In this document: in pieces, positions 44,896 to 57,404 of the stretch
Numbering within the stretch: the first letter of the stretch is position 1
Layout: each line of letters opens with the position of its first letter
Assembly (NCBI GenBank): GCA_003550325.1
Contig: QKWP01000033.1
Coordinates: 62,001-126,000, forward strand
Reading direction: 5' to 3'
DNA: 64,000 bases
Source of the DNA: Gigaspora rosea
Taxonomy: Eukaryota > Glomeromycota > Glomeromycetes > Diversisporales > Gigasporaceae
Program-made: the position numbers and the translations under genes
Notes under the pieces: generated by a model
The model's database searches: none
Told to the model about the DNA's origin: nothing
What the model saw: the letters and a program-made list of their open reading frames with translations, nothing else

Positions 44896-46255
44896 AAGCT
44901 ATTGCAGAATATATACAAATATATCTTTAGCCGATAGTTATAAAAAATTATTTAATACATTATTTAATACAATTCAAGAACTTACTAATCAACCACTATA
45001 TATTTATCAAATTCATGGCAAAGGTTGGGAATGTATAATTGGGGACTTAGATGCTGGACAAGCCAAAGGTCTAGGACTTTCTTTATATGAATTAGATCAA
45101 TCTAAAGATTGGGAAACACATTTGATGTACAGTATATATTCAAATCATACATTATACATTTTCAACAGTTAGATATTTTTTATAAATATATTTTTATGAT
45201 ATTGTATTTAATTTTATAATATAAATAAAACTAATTTAATTATTTATATATAGGAATTTATTTAATAAACACTTTTCTGAAGAAATTTATACATTGGCGA
45301 AATCAATTATAAATGTACCATCCATTGAATTAGTTGAATCTATCCTAAATACAATTAAATCTTCAGATGAAGCTGGCGCAAAAGGAAAATTATATATATA
45401 TTTAATTTAAATAATTCTATTACAAAACTTTAAATTAAACATTTATCAAATAGATTGGGCAAATTATTATAAAACTCCATGGATAATTTCATCATTAAAT
45501 ATAAATATGTCAAAAATGGAACATCAAATTTGGAGAAAGTATGAAAATAATACAAACGCAGCAGAAGCAGCTCATGCCTTAGTTAATAAAGTGGAAAACA
45601 ATTAAAATTATTATCAGCAATTTTAAAGTAATATTTTATTTTATTTATTTTGGAAAATTTATATGACATATTTTTATTAATTTTATTTATTTTTTCTAGT
45701 GGAAAACGGCATGATGAAAGATTATTAAAAATTCAAGAAGTTCATAATTTTTCAGGTATTCCTTATACTAGACGTGATAAAAGTGATGTAAAAAAATAAC
45801 AAATCGCAATAAATCGTAAAGGTAAATATTTAATTTTAATATATGGTTATAATATATAAAAAATATAAATTTAATAATATCAGATATACTATTTAATTTA
45901 TAATTTTAGCCACAAAATTAAATAAAACTGGATCAAAAACTTCACGCAAAAGAAAAATTTCTTCAACAAATGTTAAAGAAAAAAGGTTGCGGCAAAAAAA
46001 TTCACAAATTACCAATGTTATTGAAATAGAATCGGATTATGATTCACAAGATATTAAAAATGAAGTTCAAGCAGAAAGTTCTGGAAATATGTTAACAAAT
46101 GAAATTAATAAAGAGCCTATTTCAAATATAGAACTTGAGAAAGAAAAATGGCTTTATTAGAGCGACAAGCCAAACTTAGAAAAGAATTGGCCGAAGCAGA
46201 AGCTATTGAATTACAAAATAGGCAATTAAAGATAAGTTTAGGTTTGCCATTATAA
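44896..46255 (+). pseudogene. C-terminal exons of the ancient MULE-like host transposase
   Basis: After LINE-B and a short intron: LSYCRIYTNISLADSYKKLF and GWECIIGDLDAGQAKGLGL (44.90-45.13 kb), NLFNKHFSEEIYTLAKSI (45.26-45.39 kb), DWANYYKTPWIISSLNIN and NTNAAEAAHALVNK (45.46-45.60 kb), SGKRHDERLLKIQEVHNFSG (45.70-45.80 kb), and a final exon to 46255 ending in a charged coiled-coil-like tail (QAKLRKELAEAEAIELQNR). Intron remnants are about 60-120 nt. The order and motifs fit the C-terminal half of MULE-type transposases of this lineage. Stops (for example in the last exon before the SDK segment) mark decay. The N-terminal pieces are at 11.6 and 14.2-17.1 kb. Confidence 0.75.
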
Positions 46256-46471
46256 AAGCAAATATATTTAGATTAGTCTTGCGAATTTGCATACATGTAT
46301 GTAGAAATAAATATGTTTTAGAATGCAAATATATTTTAATATGCTAATATGCATCACAATTTCTTAATATATGCAAAGCGATAGTATTTTATAATAGCTA
46401 TATCGATATATTCACATATTAAAATAATGTATAAAAAATTTTTAAGACGAACTAATAGCGTATGTACTATA

Positions 46472-47416
46472 TAGTGTTTCGATCCTATTCTTTAAGGGCC
46501 ATCCGGATTAAATTCGGATCCTACTTTGTGTATCCGGATGATAATCCGAATCTGGATAAATCCGAATTCAATTATTGAATCCGGATTCTATATGAGCACA
46601 AAGTGCTATCACTTTACTCATTACATTTACGAATTTGGCTACAAATAGTTTATTTCAAATACTGTATCTAACAAAATGAAATGTCAATTTCGAATTTAAT
46701 AAATTAACAAAAAACGTGTCAGACAAATGCAGTGAGCTATGCGAAATATAATTAATTTTTGTGTATCAAAAGATTAAGATCGAATTTTAGTGTAGGAAGT
46801 TCTATAACAAATTAATGTAAGTTTTTTTTAGTTATTACTAGTGATTTGGCCCGGATGGGTGTCACCCGATAATTATTCGGATAAACGCTATCCGGACTGT
46901 AACTCTAGATAAATTAATTATCTTATTAGAATTTTATATGATACCACATAAAGATTTGATTTTCATAGGTATCGAACACCCCAATCCAGTATGGTTTCGT
47001 ATTGCAGTATTGGAATTAACATTTGATTTCTATCCCAATTTACTGTAAAATTTTTTTACAAAACTTACCGAAAAAAAATTTCTGTACGGACGACCAGAAT
47101 TGTATTGTATGGGAAATTACAGTATGGTACCGGTATGGTATCGATTAGTATTTTCGCAAATCAATTGGTGTGGGTGAGCATATCAGTATAGTACACCCCG
47201 AATTTTTAAAATCAGTACCATACTGATCCGGACATTTTTTGGGCCCCGTGATGATAAATTCTTGTCAAATAATTTACCAGAATTTGCGTAACGTGGACCA
47301 AAAATGACCGATTTAAAAACGGATGAATCCTATTTAAAATACTAAATCCGGATATATATATCAAATATAAATAATAGGATTAATCCGGATTAATAGGATT
47401 ACGGATTGGATCTCTA
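46472..47416. mobile_element. 945-bp hAT-type element packed with TCCGGATTAATCCGGA motifs
   Basis: A perfect 8-bp TSD GTACTATA is at 46464-46471 and 47417-47424. Ends are TAGTGTTTCGATCC and the inverse of TAGAGATCCAATCC. The outer 130 bp on the left and about 70 bp on the right carry many ATCCGGAT/AATCCG units. A second motif set (GTACCGGTATGG, 46.98-47.22 kb) may mark another nested element whose ends I could not fix. It lies only 170 bp upstream of the kinesin start. Confidence 0.85.
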
Positions 47417-47583
47417 GTACTATACGTTACTGAATACCTAAATCACATGACGGATAATCTGTACTACTGTACTACTATCTTAAAAAAAACGCGTATGATA
47501 TCATCACATCAAAATTCAGGAAATAACAAAATTAACGGTTTTTTTTGACTTGACTGTGCCGCATTTTTTTTCAAAAATGGAAA

Positions 47584-50500
47584 ATGTCACGCAAAGGTTT
47601 GTTTTGCATTGTTATAATCATTTTTAGTAAAATTTTCTCTAATTCGTTCTACGAAAACTAGTGGTAAAAAAGAAGCAAACTCGACATATAGCACTCCATT
47701 GCGATCACGTCAAGTAGGCATTTCGGAAACAACTCTAAAGAAAAAAAAGCCTGTAAATAAAGACTTGCCTGTACCTCCTGATCGAACTCCTACTTCTGCA
47801 TTACGGAGAGGAATACTCAAGCCAATTTCAGACGTATCAAGTAATAAGACTACATCGAATATACCTTCGGTTACCTTCAGTGAGTCAAGACTAAAAAAAC
47901 GCGATCATAACTCGGGATTGATTAAAGTTTGTCACTTTTTAATATAAAAGTTTACTAAATTAATGTAAAATTATTAACATTAATGACAAAATTTATCAGG
48001 CATATTTACGAATTAGACCCATAAATTCAGATGTAATAAAACCTTATATCCAAATTATAAATGACACGGAGGTTGTAATGATTCCTCCAAAGGTTAGGTT
48101 TTGAATTTATGTTTCAAAGTATCATTGTATAGATACGGAATGCAGAATGTCTACAAATCATTCTTAAACCATTAGGATTCTCATGCCTTTAAAGCATGCA
48201 ATAAAGGACCAGAAAAATATATGTTTACAAAAGTTTTTAATGAAAGAACGTCACAAAAACGGTTTTTTTTGGAAACGACTCTCCCACTAGTAAAAGGTGT
48301 GCTAAATGGGACCAACGGATTAGTGTTCGCTTATGGTGTAACAAATAGCGGAAAAACATATTCAATTCAAGGTACTCGTAATGAAGAAGGTATATTACCT
48401 CGAACATTAGATACAATTTTTAATAGTATCCAAAACTTAGAAAGTGAGGCACAGGTAATTACAATGAATAAATTTAAATTATATATACCATGTTTTATTG
48501 ATTTTATTATTTCTTTTTTTTGTATTTAGATCAAACCGGTCAGATACAATGAAGTAGAAAATTACAATGGAAACGAAACTAGTGTTCCTCCAATTATTGT
48601 ATCAAAATCGCATATGGAAAATCCATTTATTTTATCGGATTCGGTTGGTATCTGTATTATCAAAAAAAAAAAGAATTAAAGAATTTTCTTTATAATATAA
48701 ACTAATCACAAATCGTTAAATAATAGAATTCATCGTCAAACAAGAATAACAGTGCTGAGATAGAAGACTCAGATGCTCTTGATCTAACGCACAAGCTTGA
48801 CAACATAGGTAAACATGTTACTTTGAAATTAATTGGTTATTTGATTTAATAGCACGTATTCAAATATTTCGCAGCTGTAGACGTCGATAAACAATTTAGG
48901 TATGCAGTGTGGGTTTCGTACGTCGAAATTTATAACGAAAAAATATATGATCTTTTGGAAGACCCTGGAAGCGCAAAGCAGCCAGAGAGCAAACGAAAGG
49001 CATTGATCGTTAAAAATGATAAACGAACTGGAAATAAGTATCTTAGTGACATTAAAGAAGTTCGGATACGTAATGTAGAAGTAAGTTTATGTTTTTATTA
49101 TTTAAATTAATTTTTTATTAAAAAGATATTAATACGTTATCAACCATTTTAATTAATATCATTAGGAAGGATATGCTGTACTTAAACAAGGCATGAAAAA
49201 TCGACAAATATTTTCGACACTGGCTAATGAGACTTCTAGTCGAAGTCATTGTATATTCATGATAAAAGTAATCAAGATACCACATGACAAAGATAACGCC
49301 ACAGAGGTAAACTCAACTAATTTACTTGAGCAATGATTTATCACAAATGTGTAAATTACGAAAATTATTTTTATAAAGTTGTCATCATCCTTTGTCGTAA
49401 CAAGTCGGTTATCAATAGTGGACCTTGCGGGTTCAGAACGGACAAAACATGTGCAAACAACAGGCAAGATATCGGAATGACAATTTTAACGTTAAGTTTA
49501 TTGGCATTTTCACTTATTTTACATATATATTTTTTTAATTAGGTACAAGGCTGAAAGAGGCTGGAAACATAAATCGTTCGTTAATGGTTTTAGGGCAGTG
49601 TCTTGAGATATTACGCGCGAATCAGACACGACCTAAGGGTCAAAAGGTTGGTTTTTTCCTAAATCATAAGCTTAGGCTAATTATATTTGTATGTTCAATT
49701 TATAATTCATGGATTATGTCCTTTTTTTAAAGCATATTTTGGTCCCCTACCGTCATAGCAAATTGACGGAACTATTTCAGAGTTCATTTGCTGATGGTGA
49801 ATCGGTATGTATAAAAATGCGTCATTTAAAAATATTTATATTACATTTTAACGCTTTAATTTTTGTCCTTAGGTTATGATTGTTAATATTAATCCAGTCG
49901 ATACAGGCTTTGATGAGAATATGCAAGTTATGAAATTTTCGGCTGTGGCAAAAGATGTTTGTACCTCGTTGAAAAATATCTCAAGTCATTATGGATATAG
50001 AAGTACATTGCTTTTTACACCAAAAAAGATTGAAAAAGGTAAGACAGTGACAGTAATCGGCAAATTGATACTTATAGAATTTAACACTTTACGTCTATCC
50101 TGTCTTAGAAAATAAAACATGTAATAGTAACGATTCAAAGTCTGAAGATAATTATGATCCATTAATTAACATGCTTTTTGCACAAATAGAAGACCTTCGT
50201 GAAAAAGTATTTGCTTTTGTACCATATTTTGCTCTTGCTACACGTAGTCGATGTAGTTAAAAGATAACCATTGTTCATATTTTATAGTGGATTAGTGCCG
50301 AGATGCGTTGTGGTAATCTGAAACTTGAAATCCGGGAACAAGTCTCAGATGAGATAGCTGTTCATATGTCAAATATGGGAAAGAAATGCATGGACCAGGC
50401 AAATATTTAGTTCATACTATCGCAATTAATTAAATTTAATGCATTCATATTTATAAAATTCATTTTCATTCTGCAGCAAAATATAACAGAGTCTATGGAA

Positions 50501-52433
50501 AGGCAAATGGAAATTATTCGTAGGGATACGCCTTCAACAATACATAGTGGTACGTGATCATATGATTATAGTAGTTAATATTCTGGCGTTAAAATACTTT
50601 TATTAAATCAAAATATGTATTATTTAGGTGCTTCTTATTACAACTTCTCCAGTAATTTAATTGATAAGGTAATAATTATTCAAATTATTTGGATCATTTT
50701 CATACCATGTGATAATTAATATGCATTGGTTTTCTATTACTTTATTGTCGAATTATCAAAACTAAATATCACACGGTTTGAGATGCCTTAAATAATTTGG
50801 TAACCATCTCTAGTAATAATAATAATGCTTACTGTATACCGTATCCCTATATTAAGCTACAAACTGAGATACAGGAATTAGAAAATGAAGTCGAAAAGCT
50901 AGAAAATAAATCAAGGATTTGTGCTTCTTTGCTTAATGATAAAGATGCGCTTATTGAAAAACTTCAGTTTGAAAATAAAGAATTGGAAAGACAGGTAGGT
51001 TAATATCCTTGAATGTATATATATATCTATACAAATATATACTGACCTTATAACTTTATTAAGATTCTTTATTTTGCACAGAAACTTGATTATGTTGATA
51101 TTGAAACTGAAGACGATTCCAATTTAACGGATCAAGAATTAAATGCAGTAAGAATGTTAAAATGTCAATATTAGCCATTGTTACTTAAAAATAAGTATCA
51201 TAATTTAACTATTTATTATCAATGTAGATGAAAATTAATAAACCTTCAGAAGAAATTAGTTTAAAGGAAATTGAAAATTATAATTATCTTTCCCCGACAA
51301 AGCAAGAGTATGATGATCGAGTAGGAATACCTTTATTTGAAGATAATTATTGGTTATGTAGGCTAATATTTATAAATTTGTACAGTAACAAATCAATATC
51401 GTGTATTTAGTTATGTACTTTAAACATAGATGACATTGTTAAAGAATGCGTTGAAGAGATGAATCAGAAGCGTACACTGGATGAAATTAATTCTCAAAAA
51501 GAAGAAACTACTTTAAAGGAAGTTGAAAATTATAATTATCTTTCCCCGACAAAGCAAGGGTGTGATGATCGAGCAGGAATACTAGATAATGATTTATGTA
51601 GGCTAATATTTATAAATTTACACTGTAACAAGTCAATATCGTGTATTTAATTACGTCCTTTAAAATATAGATGACATTGTTGAAGAATGCGATGAAGAGG
51701 TGAATCAAAAGCGTACACTGGATGAAGTTAATTCTCAAAATGAGAATTATGATTATCTTTCCCCGACAAAGCAAGGATGTGATGATGATCGAGTAGGAAT
51801 ATCTTTATTTGAAGATAATGGTTGGTTATGTAGGCTAATATTTATATAAATTTATACGGTAGCAAGTCAATATCGTGTATTCAGTTATGTACTTTAAACA
51901 TAGATGACATTGTTGAAGAATTCGATGAAGAGGTGAACCAAAGGCGTACGCTGCATGAAATTCATTCTCAAAAAGGAGAGGATGCTTCTAGAAAGAGAAG
52001 GTAAATTAATAGAAAAAAAATTTTAGAATATAATACTGTATAATATTAAATGTTAAAATTTTTTTTAGTATTTTAAACATAGATGACATTGTTGAAGAAC
52101 GCGAAGAGGTGAATCAAAAGCGTACACTGGATGAAATTAATTCTCAAAAAGGAGAGGATGAACCCAGAAAGAGAAGGTAAATTATTAAAAAAATTTTTTT
52201 TTAGAATATAATATAATAATAAATGTTAAATTTTTTTTTCTACAATGAAGAAAGTTGCGAAATAAGAAGCCTTATTTCGAAACAGAGATCGAAGAAAATC
52301 TTAATAAGGTATGTATGTATCATTTATTTGCGTATTTACATTATAAACTGAAAATTGACTTCAATTTGTATGTCAGGTGTCACCACCTAAGATGAAGTTG
52401 ATATCGAATAGAAAGTCATTTAGACGATATTAA
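47584..52433 (+). CDS. Kinesin-6 family motor protein (KIF20/MKLP2-like)
   Basis: Exons with fully consistent phase: 47628-47926, 48000-48092, 48176-48454, 48530-48643, 48727-48808, 48875-49080, 49166-49306, 49379-49475, 49543-49646, 49733-49804, 49873-50038, 50109-50206, 50288-50398, 50477-50549, 50628-50668, 50857-50994, 51082-51147, 51228-51357, 51430-51597, 51671-51829, 51904-52000, 52069-52176, 52251-52308, 52377-52433; about 985 codons. Motor motifs: YLRIRP, P-loop AYGVTNSGKTYSIQGT, EIYNEKIYDLL, switch I NETSSRSH, switch II DLAGSERTK, LKEAGNINRSLMVLG, VPYRHSKLTELF. The GVTNSGKT P-loop and GILPRTLDTIFNSI are kinesin-6-like; this family acts in spindle midzone and cytokinesis. A coiled coil lies at 50857-50994. 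A start ATG at 47584 would need a 31-nt first intron, so the true start is uncertain. Intron 49476-49542 lacks GT; intron 50399-50476 is GC-AG. Confidence 0.93.
51228..52176 (+). repeat. Tandemly duplicated exons in the kinesin tail
   Basis: Five exons share blocks. TACACTGGATGAA-type sequence (NQKRTLDEINSQ) is in exons at 51430, 51671, 51904 and 52069. NYNYLSPTKQ-type sequence is in those at 51228, 51430 and 51671. Flanking intron sequence (GTAGGCTAATATTTATAAAT ... TTTAAACATAG) is duplicated too. The exons of 168 and 159 nt are phase 1-1, so each copy adds a tail repeat without a frameshift. In the last copy the old intron end ATTTTAAACATAG has become coding. Confidence 0.9.
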
Positions 52434-52520
52434 ATTTTTTTAAATGTAATCGATTCTATGTCGAACTTACCTATACGAAATAAAAGTTCAGAATAAGTAA
52501 CTTATACAATGAATTCTTAT

Positions 52521-52958
52521 TAAACTATTCATATCCGCGGATTTTTGGAATTTACTATTAAAAATTCCAAAAATCTTTAACAGCGAATAACTTTTGTTTC
52601 GCCGGTCCGTTTTTGATGAAACAACTACCAAAATGTTCACATTGATGAGACGATTCTAATGAACCCAAAATCGCCAAAATGCAATCACTGGATCCAGAGA
52701 TCGTTAACAATTCGTGTCACTTCGGGTATTTTAGGATTGAAAAAACCAATCCTAAAATACTTGAAGTGACACAAATCGTTAATGATCTCTGGATCCAGTG
52801 ATTGGATTTTAGCGATTTTAGGCTCATTAGAACCGTCTCATCAATGTGAACATTTTGGTAGCTGTTTCATCAAAAACGGACTGGTGGAACAAAAATTTTT
52901 CGCTGTTAAAGATTTTTGGAATTTTTAATAGTAAATTCCAAAAATCCGCGGATATGTA
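52521..52958. mobile_element. 438-bp near-perfect palindrome (foldback MITE)
   Basis: Arms of about 210 bp (CATATCCGCGGATTTTTGGA ... complement) meet at GGATTGAAAAAACCAATCC near 52740. GAATTCTTAT flanks both sides (52511-52520, 52959-52968), a 10-bp duplication compatible with Mutator-like transposition. It starts 88 bp after the kinesin stop, so it could affect the transcript 3' end. Confidence 0.85.
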
Positions 52959-52969
52959 GAATTCTTATA

Positions 52970-53833
52970 TCAGATTATGCTATCCCCGCGACTTCCCTGT
53001 AAACAGAATGGGGTTCTTATCTAGTTAGCACAGTATAAATTATACAGTATGAAGTCCAATGTCATGTAATAAATGACAATTAAAACTGGGTAGAATTTAT
53101 AAAATATAATTGGTATTGTCCGTCTACCGCAATTGTTTATTGCTGATTGGTTTATTCCAGTCTTTCACTTGAATAATGTTCTACGGAATAGAACCGAAGA
53201 TTCGGAGACGACAAACGATTCATCGGATCCAGGTTTCCGGATCGATCATATAACACACGTTGATTGATTACATTACATTGCAAAATTTTCCGGTTCCTGT
53301 GAGAATGTTTCGGTAGAGTTGAACTTTGAAATGATTTGTATATTTCTTAAAGTAGCAATTTATTCATCCTTGGGTGAAATCTAATATAAAGTCGTTTCTT
53401 ATCTCCTGAGAATGTGGTCTCTCCGAATCTTTAGTGAGGACGAATAGAAACATCATTTATTTCAGCTCTTGATTTTTTATACAATTATATCCTTCTGGAT
53501 AAATGTATATTAAGAGTTTCTTGAATATTACTAATTCGTGACATAGACAAAAAAAAAAAAAAATAATCGATTATATGCACGAATACAGCATATCAGTTGA
53601 TGAATTCACTCTATAATGATAAAGAACAACAATTTCCAGAATAGACAAATTAAATAAAAGTTTTTACGAGTAATTATTACTATTGTAGTGTTTTTATGAA
53701 CAAATGACAAATCACAAAACATACATAAAGGATTATAAAGCATTGGTGTTTATCGACAATTACGAGAGAATGGAGATTAGTAAATCGAGACTTTATGTAA
53801 TAAAAATTTCCTAGACACCTAAATATTATAATG
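52970..53833. other. Intergenic region between convergent kinesin and ASH2-like genes
   Basis: No gene is visible. GATTCGGAGA near 53195 and TCTCCGAATC near 53415 are a possible inverted pair of an old element; no TSD was found. The 3' ends of both neighbouring genes point into this region. Confidence 0.5.
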
Positions 53834-56422
53834 TCAGGGTACAGTATCACCAGAAGTTTCACCATATGATTCATCTAATTTTCTTTTTTTCATAATACCA
53901 CCATCAGATAAATCCACGACGGCAGGCCGTTTTATAGGAGATTGTTTCTGTGATACCATCCAATCCCAGATTTCAATTTCATCAACAATATCATTTAATA
54001 TATCCTCGGCTACATATTCCATATATCGTTCAGATATTGGGCGCCATTTGCGCACACCATCGGTTGTATTTGAAGATTTCTTTGGAGTGTTAGTAGTAGT
54101 AGTAGTTGATGAATTGTTTAAAGAAGAAATTTCTAGTTCAGGATCAGGTGGTGGTGGATATCTAAAATGAGGACCAAAATTTAAAGTACAAGTACCACCA
54201 CGAAACATTGATACAGCAGGATAATAACCAAGAGAACCATCATCTTCAGTCAAATCGTCATCATTAGTGTATTCATCAACGGTAGGGAAAAAAGAAAATA
54301 AATTTTCAAAAGCAACACCTTGACATATACCGTTCTTATAAACAATAATTTTTGAACCAGGTAAAGTAGCAAATTCAGGAAGTTGAGAAGTTGAAGAAGG
54401 TTTTGATTCATCTTGTTTTTGTTGCCACCAATACTTTTTTTCATTTTTTTTTTCAGGTAATTCCAGTAATTGATTCATTTTATGAGTAGGTTTAAAGTCT
54501 TTATATTCAAACATAGTATCACCTTTAAATAATATAGGAATTCTATGCCTTTTTGGACTTATTGGTTGATATCCAGGAATAACTTTTTTTAATGGAGGTA
54601 AACTTATATAAAGACCAATAACATCACCAGTTTTAAAAGGTTCACCATAAGGATATAATCTTGATTGATGTATTTTATGACCAGTGAGATCTCTGAAACC
54701 ATAACTATAAGCATCAGAACCAACAGGAGAATTACGATTTCCTACAAAGTATAAAATTAAATAAGTGATATAAGTGATATAAGTGATATAAGTAATAAGT
54801 AAGTAATAATTAATAAATATTTTAAAATAAATAAAATAAATATTAAAAATAGATATTATAAGATAATAATATACAGTATATAAGTATATGATATATACCT
54901 TCACGACGAGCCCAACCAACTCTGACATGAGCAGCATCTTTTCCATCAATTTTACCTTCACCACCTCGATCAATAAATACTTCATAAAACCATTGACCTT
55001 CTTTTACAGAGCAATTAGCTCTAGCCATCGAAAAACCAAATTCAGTAGTAGTAGTTAATTGATCACCACTAATCCATACAGATAAACTTGCATCTTCTTT
55101 AGAAAGACGTACACCATAAGGAGATAATTCAGAATTACGATATTGTATATATGGAAACAAATTATCAAGTTCACAAGGTAAATATTTGAAACCATGACGT
55201 AAATTATTTTGTTCACCAGATTGACCAAATTCAGTATTAGAAGAGCTTGCTTGAATTAAAGCAATTACAGCATTTGAAGAATTTGATTGCATTGCAGGTG
55301 GAGTCATACTTTGATCAGTAGAAGTTATTGAAAGTTTTGAAGATGAAGCATGTGCAGAAGAATTATCATGATGAATTGTACGGTTATTATTATTATTATT
55401 ATTATTAACATCTTTGGTCGATTTAGAAGGAGTTCGAGAATGAGATGTCTAAGGTGAAATAATTAATATATATATATATATATATATAAAAAAAGATTTG
55501 ACAAAAATAAAAAAAAAAAAAAAAAAAAAAAAAGTCATGCAATATTGAAATGCATGCCAAGTCTATCTCGCGCAAAGAACATCNCCATAAATTTGGATCA
55601 ACTAGACAAAAATTTGAACTTGCCGAACGATTATTTTCATCTTTTGCGACAAAAAGATCCTTTGTTGAATATAAACATGAACCAAGAGTGGCCCACCTAT
55701 AATAAAAATGATAATAATATATAATATTAATAAAATTAGTAACATTGATAATAACATTTAAATACATTAATATATATACCAAGTTGCAGTCCTAGACCGT
55801 TCAGTACATAAAGAAGACCAATTTTTATCTACAAACGGACGTAAATGTTCGTTTTTATTAAAATAATAACGGAATGGAGACAAATTCACCGAATTTGCAG
55901 ATAGATAACGACTATCTCCTTTCGAGGCATTATGATCAGTCATGTGTTGCTGAAGCATAAGATTTGCAATTGCGCAACCACCAATTTCCTTCCAACCGGC
56001 TTGACATCGCTTTATTAAGTAGTAAATCAATAAATTATTTAAGGAAAATTATAAATTTAAAAGTAAAAACTTTGAATAAAAAAGTAGACATACTTTAAAG
56101 CTTTCCTCACCCGAAGGATTACATAGTTTACAATGAAATATATAATTAGTAAAAATTGGAATAGTAGTATCGACCGAAATTTGAACGCATTTCACATGAA
56201 ACCAATTTAAACAATCTGTAAGTTAAAATAAGGAATAAGTTTAATTAATAGGTCTATCTAAAGTTAATAGATAATGAAATAAAAACAAAGTAGAATACCA
56301 GAACACTGAAGAGACACCTCAGTTAAGTTTCTATCACCACCACAGTAACAATATTGATGTTCTTTATTTACTGTATGCGCGTCATTCCAAGTAAGCTTTC
56401 TTGGATCATAGGACGATGACAT
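53834..56422 (-). CDS. ASH2-like COMPASS (H3K4 methyltransferase) subunit
   Basis: Exons on the minus strand: 56299-56422, 56094-56215, 55780-56009, about 55585-55696, 54899-55448, 53834-54741. The start ATG at 56422 gives MSSSYDPRKLTWND. The N-terminus has an atypical PHD-like zinc domain (CYCGG, LQCSDCLNWFHVKC, CKLCNP). It is followed by the ASH2 winged helix (GWKEIGGCAIANLM ... FVDKNWSSLCTERSRTATWW). A Ser/Asn-rich linker leads into the SPRY domain: GFKYLPCE, YGVRLS, GFSMARANCSVKEG, AHVRVGWARRE, GDVIGLYISLPP, then YYPAVSMFRGGTCTLNFGPH. The C-terminus ends with the SERYMEYVAEDILNDIVDE helix. Known ASH2/Bre2 proteins stimulate Set1/MLL methylation of histone H3 lysine 4 in the nucleus, with the SPRY contacting RbBP5/Swd1. 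Order and motifs match the family well. One ambiguous base (N at 55584) lies exactly at the end of exon 4, so that junction is unresolved. Confidence 0.93.
55464..55533. repeat. (TA)n and poly-A tract in an ASH2-like intron
   Basis: A TA run at about 55466-55488 and an A-run at about 55508-55533 sit in the intron after exon 4. They are the likely reason for the poor base call nearby. Confidence 0.85.
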
Positions 56423-57400
56423 AGCACAAATATCGTTTAGTTGATAGAGGAAAAAAAGTTTAAGATGATTGGTCCATTTGAATAATAACTATTTATAAAT
56501 TTTTTTTTTTCTTATTAACTTTAATTCATTTTAATACAGTAATAACGATAACTTTAAAAGTTCATTTCATTTATTACAAAAATAACAAAATCAGTTACAC
56601 AAAACGAACTATAATTTTCTGGTATTACAATCTAAAAAAAAACTTTTACTATAAAAGAGTCCACTTTTATTAGGAATTTATAATAATAGATTGTTCATCT
56701 AACATCAAAGTTATCGCAAAATTATATATATTACTCAGTTTCCTAATTGGGTTATTATTAAAATTATGATCAACATGGAGCTTTTAAATACATATTCTAC
56801 GTATAACTGAACTCAATATTGACTGATATAACTGATAAATACGTATTAATTATTGTTCAAAGGAGAAGTGGTACTATGTAGTTCATTCTCTGATCCTGTT
56901 ATTTAACTGTTGAAAATTTTAAAATTGCTTTAAATTGCTTAAAAATTTATTAGGCTGAGATGCATTTAAGGTTATGTTATAATATATGAGTCGGGCTTTC
57001 AAATTAGACTGATTGTCAATATATAATTGAAAGCCCGAAATCTAGTTTTTTCTTGTATATGTTCAGGAATAAATGGAATAAACCAAATTGTTTACCGGTA
57101 TAATTAAATAATAATAGCTCATCTATAATCTAGCAAATAAATTTATCAAATTAAACCATCTTTAAAAAGAATCTTTGGTCTTTATCTAATTAATTTTAAA
57201 GTTATTTGATAAAATTCGGACGCAAACTTTTTCCATCCGTGTAGCTCAGAACATTATTGAATCTTAAAAAAGCTAGGCAATACTTTAAACGGTACCCTCC
57301 ATACGTACGTACGTACTTATTGTTGAGAAAAAGTGCTCTTGTAAACTGTTACATGATCAAAACAAAATGATAAAATAATGAGTACTTATAAAAGGAAAAT
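56423..57400. other. Intergenic region, ASH2-like promoter side, with a hairpin at 56991-57038
   Basis: No gene is seen. TCGGGCTTTCAA (56991-57002) and TTGAAAGCCCGA (57027-57038) form a perfect 12-bp stem with a 24-nt loop, possibly a tiny MITE or an RNA hairpin. TACGTACGTACGTAC occurs at about 57303. Confidence 0.55.
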
Positions 57401-57404
57401 GCAA

